This document shows, piece after piece, positions 60,673 through 64,000 of a stretch of 64,000 nt of DNA. The notes beneath the pieces are model-generated. The model made no database searches. It was not told the origin of the DNA and saw only the letters and a program-made list of their open reading frames with translations. The DNA lies in NCBI RefSeq assembly GCF_033843645.1, contig NZ_JAWXVZ010000004.1:335953-399952 (forward strand), in the 5' to 3' direction. Position 1 is the first letter of the stretch. Each line of letters begins with the position of its first letter. The position numbers and the translations under genes are program-made. Source of the stretch: Pseudovibrio zosterae (lineage in GTDB: Bacteria; Pseudomonadota; Alphaproteobacteria; Rhizobiales; Stappiaceae).

Positions 60673-61791
60673 TTAACCGCCTGAACCGCCCCGCGTCACT
60701 TGCTTGAGCAGTCCCTCGTAAGCATCAAACACCCGCTCTGCCGAAAACGCCCGAGCTCTGTCCGTCAGGTCTTCGGCAGGCTTGCGGTACTTGCTGAGGT
60801 CAACGATTGCCTTTGAAAGCGCGGAAGCATCCCCTTCAGGAAACAAGCGGGCAGCATCCGCGTCCCTGAGCAACTCCTCGTGAACGGGATGGTTTTCCGG
60901 TGCCACAACTGGCGTACCCAGCGCCATGGCCCAGGCCAGATTTCGGTCAAACCCATCCCCCGCTCTGGGCAAGACGAACACATTGGCCGCTCTCAGAAAC
61001 CGCTCTTTATCTGACACTTCGTCATGTACGCCCACAATGTCTTCCAGTGCCAGATTTAAGGCTGCCTGTTTCAAGGCCTCCAGCTCGCCGCCATCGCCCA
61101 AAAGATAGCCACGCACTTCCACCGCATAGCGTGCCACCGCCAGTGCTTGCAAGAAGATGTCATAGCCTTGCTTGTGGTGCAGTGGCCCCGTGGCCAAAAC
61201 CACGGCACTATGTCCAGGCTGGAACCACGGTTCGTCTATGGGGTGCTCTGACCTCTCAAAAATATCAAATGGCACCATTGGATTATGGATAACTCGTACT
61301 GCGCCTTCAGTCAGCCAATCGCAGAGCGCCATCAACTCGCTGATCGAGTTGAACACGCACACAATGCAGTCCGCATCCTTGTAGCTATAGGGCACAGCCA
61401 GAAGTGCTGTTTCCCGTCGCTCATCCTCGGAAAGGGTCGCATCCATGGAAAAGCCACGGTGTTCCACCGCAACCACAGGCACAGCGGGGCTACTGCGCAA
61501 CTTGCCAGCAGCTATCGCTGTCGTATTGGCTCTTGCGCCATGGGAGACCACCACATCTGGCCGATCTTGCTCAAACAACCGCACCAAATCGCCCACCGCT
61601 ACCGAGGCCTTCCCTCTGGAGAAGGCGGTGACATTCACCCGTGCATCCAACGCGGCAGAAGGGTGCAGTGCACCAGTAAGGCTTACCAGCGTCACCTCAT
61701 GGCCCCGGTCCACCAGAGCTGAACTCAAATCAGCTGCTGTTGCTTCAATCTCGTCCCCTTCGAACGCTTCCACTACCATGCAAATCTTCAT
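60673..61791 (-). CDS. Glycosyltransferase family 4 (GT-B fold)
   Basis: A 372-residue retaining glycosyltransferase. The N-terminal Rossmann half starts MKICMVVEAFEGDEIEATAA and includes RGHEVTLVSLTG and DVVVSHGARANTTAIAAG. The C-terminal donor-binding half has AVVLATGPLHHKQGYDIFLQ, FVLPRAGDGFDRNLAWAMAL and GTPVVAPENHPVHEEL, matching the GT4 E-x7-E region, although the first glutamate position reads DGFDRN. The product is probably a lipopolysaccharide or exopolysaccharide sugar link; donor and acceptor are unknown. No other polysaccharide genes adjoin it, so it stands alone beside the tRNA genes. Confidence 0.85.
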   Translation of the reverse strand: MKICMVVEAFEGDEIEATAADLSSALVDRGHEVTLVSLTGALHPSAALDARVNVTAFSRGKASVAVGDLVRLFEQDRPDVVVSHGARANTTAIAAGKLRSSPAVPVVAVEHRGFSMDATLSEDERRETALLAVPYSYKDADCIVCVFNSISELMALCDWLTEGAVRVIHNPMVPFDIFERSEHPIDEPWFQPGHSAVVLATGPLHHKQGYDIFLQALAVARYAVEVRGYLLGDGGELEALKQAALNLALEDIVGVHDEVSDKERFLRAANVFVLPRAGDGFDRNLAWAMALGTPVVAPENHPVHEELLRDADAARLFPEGDASALSKAIVDLSKYRKPAEDLTDRARAFSAERVFDAYEGLLKQVTRGGSGG

Positions 61792-61883
61792 GAAGGGGCT
61801 CCACTTACCTAAAGTTGCGACCGTGGGAGCATAGGAATCCCTTTAAAACCCAGCAATTCCCGGTCTATGGCGGATAAGATCTA

Positions 61884-61906
61884 ACCATTGTAAAGTTACC
61901 AATGGT
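61884..61906. promoter_or_regulatory. Inverted repeat ACCATTG-N9-CAATGGT upstream of purU
   Basis: A perfect 7-base inverted repeat with a 9-base centre lies about 145 bases before purU and about 95 bases from the divergent glycosyltransferase gene. It could be an operator or a hairpin in the purU leader. No riboswitch consensus was recognised here. Confidence 0.35.
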
Positions 61907-62049
61907 CAGCCCGGTTCAGGGTCAGCGCAAACAAGCTCTGCCGAATGAAAACAGCGCATTTTTCCTAACTTAACCCAAGATTTCATCTTTCTTTCGCGCA
62001 ACACAATGCCTATGCTCCCGCCAAAATTTCGAGAAACATCAAGGACCAC

Positions 62050-62916
62050 GTGCTGATCATGAACAGCCAAGCCAACTTTGTGTTGACCCTATCCTGCGGA
62101 GATAGGAAGGGGATCGTTGCTGCCGTTGCCAATTGCATCGCCTCTCAAGGCTGCAACATCTGCGAAAGCGCCCAATATGGCGATCCGGAAACATTGCGCT
62201 TCTTCATGCGCGTTTCCTTTGCCGCACCGGAGGGCATGACCCGCGAACAGTTTGTCGAAGGGTTCCGCCCGGTCGCAACCGCCTATGATTTCGACTGGGA
62301 AGTCCATGATCTTTCTCGCAAGCCGCGCGTTCTCATCATGGTTTCCAAGATGGGTCACTGCCTGAACGATCTGCTCTATCGCAACGGCACCGGCCAGCTG
62401 CGTATGGATCTGGTGGGCGTTGCCTCCAACCACGAAACATGGCGTTCCCGCGTAGAGCACGAAAAACTGCCGTTTCACTATTTGCCTGTCACCAAAGACA
62501 CCAAAAAGGAACAGGAAGCGCAGATCCTGGAGTTGGTGGAGCGCGAGAAAATCGATCTGGTGATCCTTGCACGCTACATGCAGATCTTGTCTGATGATCT
62601 TTCGCAGGCACTCGCCGGCAAGGTGATCAACATTCACCACTCCTTCCTGCCAAGCTTCATTGGGGCCCGCCCGTACCACCGTGCTCATGCGCGCGGTGTA
62701 AAGATGGTCGGCGCAACCGCCCACTACGTTACCGCGGATCTCGACGAAGGCCCGATCATCGAGCAGGACGTATCCCGCGTTGAGCACGCGCACACCGTGG
62801 AAGAACTCATTGCGCAAGGCCGCGACACCGAGAGTCAGGTTCTTGCCCGCGCAGTTAAATACCATCTGGATCACCGCATCCTTCTGAACGGTGACCGCAC
62901 AGTGATCTTTAAATAG
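62050..62916 (+). CDS. purU: Formyltetrahydrofolate deformylase
   Basis: Hydrolyses 10-formyl-THF to THF and formate, balancing the one-carbon pool. The 288 residues have an N-terminal ACT domain (FVLTLSCGDRKGIVAAVANC, about residues 12-85) and a C-terminal formyltransferase-fold domain with LILARYMQILS, the N-H motif in INIHHSFLPSF and the D of DLDEGPIIEQD, the expected Asn-His-Asp active site. The GTG at 62050 has AAGGA 4 bases before it; an ATG at 62059 is the alternative start. folD follows after 8 bases. Confidence 0.95.
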   Translation: MLIMNSQANFVLTLSCGDRKGIVAAVANCIASQGCNICESAQYGDPETLRFFMRVSFAAPEGMTREQFVEGFRPVATAYDFDWEVHDLSRKPRVLIMVSKMGHCLNDLLYRNGTGQLRMDLVGVASNHETWRSRVEHEKLPFHYLPVTKDTKKEQEAQILELVEREKIDLVILARYMQILSDDLSQALAGKVINIHHSFLPSFIGARPYHRAHARGVKMVGATAHYVTADLDEGPIIEQDVSRVEHAHTVEELIAQGRDTESQVLARAVKYHLDHRILLNGDRTVIFK

Positions 62917-62924
62917 GAGGCTCC

Positions 62925-63836
62925 ATGAGCGACGCGACAATCATCGACGGCAAAGCCACAGCCGCCTCCGTAACCGACGAAATCAGCGCCCGTGCAGCCC
63001 GTCTTGTTGAGGCGACCGGCGTCAAGCCAGGCCTAGCGGTCGTGCTGGTCGGCGAAGACCCTGCCAGTCAGGTCTATGTAAAAAGCAAAGGCAAGATGGC
63101 GCAAAAGTGCGGCTTCCATTCCGTACAGCACACCCTGCCAGCCGACGCGTCTGAGATCGACATTCTGTCTCTGGTTACCGAGCTTAACAACGACCCGGAA
63201 ATCCATGGCATTCTGGTACAGTTGCCACTGCCAAAACACGTGGATGAAGGCAAGGTCTTGCAGCTCATCAAACCTGAAAAGGATGTCGACGGCTTCCACC
63301 CAGTAAACGTCGGCCTTCTGGGCGCAGGCCAGACTGAAAAAGCGCTTGTACCATGCACTCCGGCAGGTTCCGTACTGCTGGCCAAGCGCGCAGCGGGTGG
63401 TAATCTCTCCGGCATGAACGCAGTTGTGGTGGGTCGCTCGAACATCGTCGGCAAGCCGGTGGCACAGCTGCTGCTTCAAGAAAACTGCACTGTAACCATC
63501 GCCCATTCCCGAACCAAGGATCTGGAGGGCGTTATTGGTGGTGCAGATCTATTGGTCGCAGCCGTTGGCCGCCCAGAAATGATCAAGGGTGACTGGATCA
63601 AGAAAGGCGCCATTGTCATCGACGTCGGCATCAACCGCATCCCTGCCCCTGAGAAGGGAGAGGGCAAAACACGCCTCGTTGGAGATGTGGACTTTGCAAG
63701 CGCCAGCAAGGTTGCGGGCAGCATCACGCCGGTACCGGGTGGCGTAGGCCCAATGACCATCGCCATGCTAATGGCCAACACGCTCACAGCAGCGCGCCGC
63801 CAGCAAAATCTCCCGGACGAAGCCCCACTGTTCTAA
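62925..63836 (+). CDS. folD: Methylenetetrahydrofolate dehydrogenase / cyclohydrolase
   Basis: Bifunctional enzyme that oxidises 5,10-methylene-THF and opens it to 10-formyl-THF. The 303 residues show YVKSKGKMAQKCG with the catalytic Tyr/Lys, GILVQLPLPKHV, PCTPAGSVLLAKR, the NADP loop VVGRSNIVGKPVAQLL and the C-terminal GSITPVPGGVGPMTIAMLM. AGGAGG precedes the ATG by 5 bases. Its pairing with purU puts production and removal of 10-formyl-THF under one promoter. Confidence 0.97.
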   Translation: MSDATIIDGKATAASVTDEISARAARLVEATGVKPGLAVVLVGEDPASQVYVKSKGKMAQKCGFHSVQHTLPADASEIDILSLVTELNNDPEIHGILVQLPLPKHVDEGKVLQLIKPEKDVDGFHPVNVGLLGAGQTEKALVPCTPAGSVLLAKRAAGGNLSGMNAVVVGRSNIVGKPVAQLLLQENCTVTIAHSRTKDLEGVIGGADLLVAAVGRPEMIKGDWIKKGAIVIDVGINRIPAPEKGEGKTRLVGDVDFASASKVAGSITPVPGGVGPMTIAMLMANTLTAARRQQNLPDEAPLF

Positions 63837-63859
63837 GAGGGGAAGCCATGAACGACATA

Positions 63860-63882
63860 AGCCCGGATGCAAAATCCGGGCT
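63860..63882 (+). terminator. Hairpin after folD
   Basis: A 9-base stem AGCCCGGAT / ATCCGGGCT with a 5-base loop, 24 bases after the folD stop. No T tract follows, so it may need Rho or act as an RNA 3' end protector. Confidence 0.5.
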
Positions 63883-63904
63883 CAGACTGCTGACAAAGTG
63901 ATTG

Positions 63905-63931
63905 AAAGTCCTCGCTTTATGCGGGGACTTT
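63905..63931 (+). terminator. Hairpin ahead of the transposase gene
   Basis: An 11-base stem with one wobble (AAAGTCCTCGC / GCGGGGACTTT) and a TTTAT loop, ending in a short T run. It could terminate folD transcripts or be the 5' hairpin of an insertion sequence that blocks outside transcription into the transposase gene. Confidence 0.55.
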
Positions 63932-63945
63932 TGATTCAATGGGGT

Positions 63946-64000
63946 ATGTTGAAGAAACCCTCCCCCCAGCAGACCGCTTTTGAGATGGTCAGTCTCGAGA
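63946..64000 (+). CDS. IS1182-like transposase, N-terminal fragment (runs off the window)
   Basis: Only 18 codons are inside the window: MLKKPSPQQTAFEMVSLE. This matches the usual opening of IS1182-family transposases, where a short basic start leads to a Q/F-rich segment and then VxLE before the LVPxDHLLRKID motif. The rest lies beyond the end, so I cannot say whether the element is intact. The insertion would lie immediately downstream of folD. Confidence 0.55.
   Translation, partial: MLKKPSPQQTAFEMVSLE

Noticed and set aside
61792..62049. Possible riboswitch upstream of purU
   Set aside because: No glycine or tetrahydrofolate riboswitch consensus found; only one simple inverted repeat is present.

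Overview
The window (about 64 kb, GC in the mid-50s by eye) looks like a chromosomal stretch of a heterotrophic, probably marine alphaproteobacterium. The basis is the gene content: TRAP transporters, an Lrp-type regulator beside a long PutA, a PaaABCDE epoxidase cluster with both PaaX and a TetR regulator, branched-chain-type ABC transporters, PurU-FolD, and a giant type I-secreted RTX protein. A Stappiaceae/Pseudovibrio-like host is my best guess. It is an inference only; no rRNA gene is present.

Layout. 0-8.7 kb: uronate/oligosaccharide module, with a TRAP solute receptor diverging from an operon of TRAP permeases (dctQ, dctM), a GH31 glycosidase, fructuronate reductase (uxuB) and glucuronate isomerase (uxaC), closed by a strong terminator. 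8.7-13.1 kb: a long-chain acyl-CoA ligase, then a divergent pair made of an HprK-like protein with a ruined P-loop and a CofD-like protein resembling the 'GAK' (grasp and kinase) system, without the ATP-grasp partner. 13.5-18.5 kb: arginine deiminase operon (YfcC/ArcD-type exchanger, a 72-residue unknown, arcA, arcB, arcC). 18.7-25.2 kb: GNAT acetyltransferase, Lrp-type regulator, putA and a succinate-semialdehyde dehydrogenase. 25.2-39.4 kb: one 14.1-kb gene for a 4705-residue secreted protein with five nearly identical 1164-bp repeats, an inserted lectin-like domain, RTX motifs and a type I secretion C-terminus. 39.4-39.9 kb: AT-rich spacer with a terminator that closes no visible gene. 39.9-42.3 kb: acyl-CoA dehydrogenase and alpha-methylacyl-CoA racemase. 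42.3-60.1 kb: phenylacetate catabolism, with paaG-I-J-K, a TetR gene, paaX and paaA-E on the minus strand, and paaN, a five-gene Liv-type ABC transporter and a hydratase/3-hydroxyacyl-CoA dehydrogenase fusion on the plus strand. 60.2-60.6 kb: tRNA-Gln(TTG) and tRNA-Pro(CGG). 60.7-63.8 kb: a GT4 glycosyltransferase, purU and folD. The last 55 bases start an IS1182-like transposase that runs off the window.

How it fits together. The plus-strand operon at the left imports a carboxylated sugar or oligosaccharide, hydrolyses an alpha-glycoside and isomerises and reduces the uronate towards mannonate; mannonate dehydratase is not in the window. The arc operon makes ATP from arginine. PutA and GabD feed glutamate and succinate into central metabolism. 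The Paa block activates phenylacetate (PaaK), epoxidises it (PaaABCDE), isomerises it to the oxepin (PaaG) and completes beta-oxidation (fusion protein, PaaJ), with PaaN present but no visible PaaZ-type MaoC hydratase. A palindrome CCGNCCGGNCGG recurs in paa control regions and probably marks the local regulator's operator.

Most worth a second look: the HprK-like/CofD-like pair with a lost P-loop, the homogenised repeat array with a nested domain in the giant protein, the orphan terminator upstream of it, the unknown small protein in the arc operon, and the shared paa operator motif.
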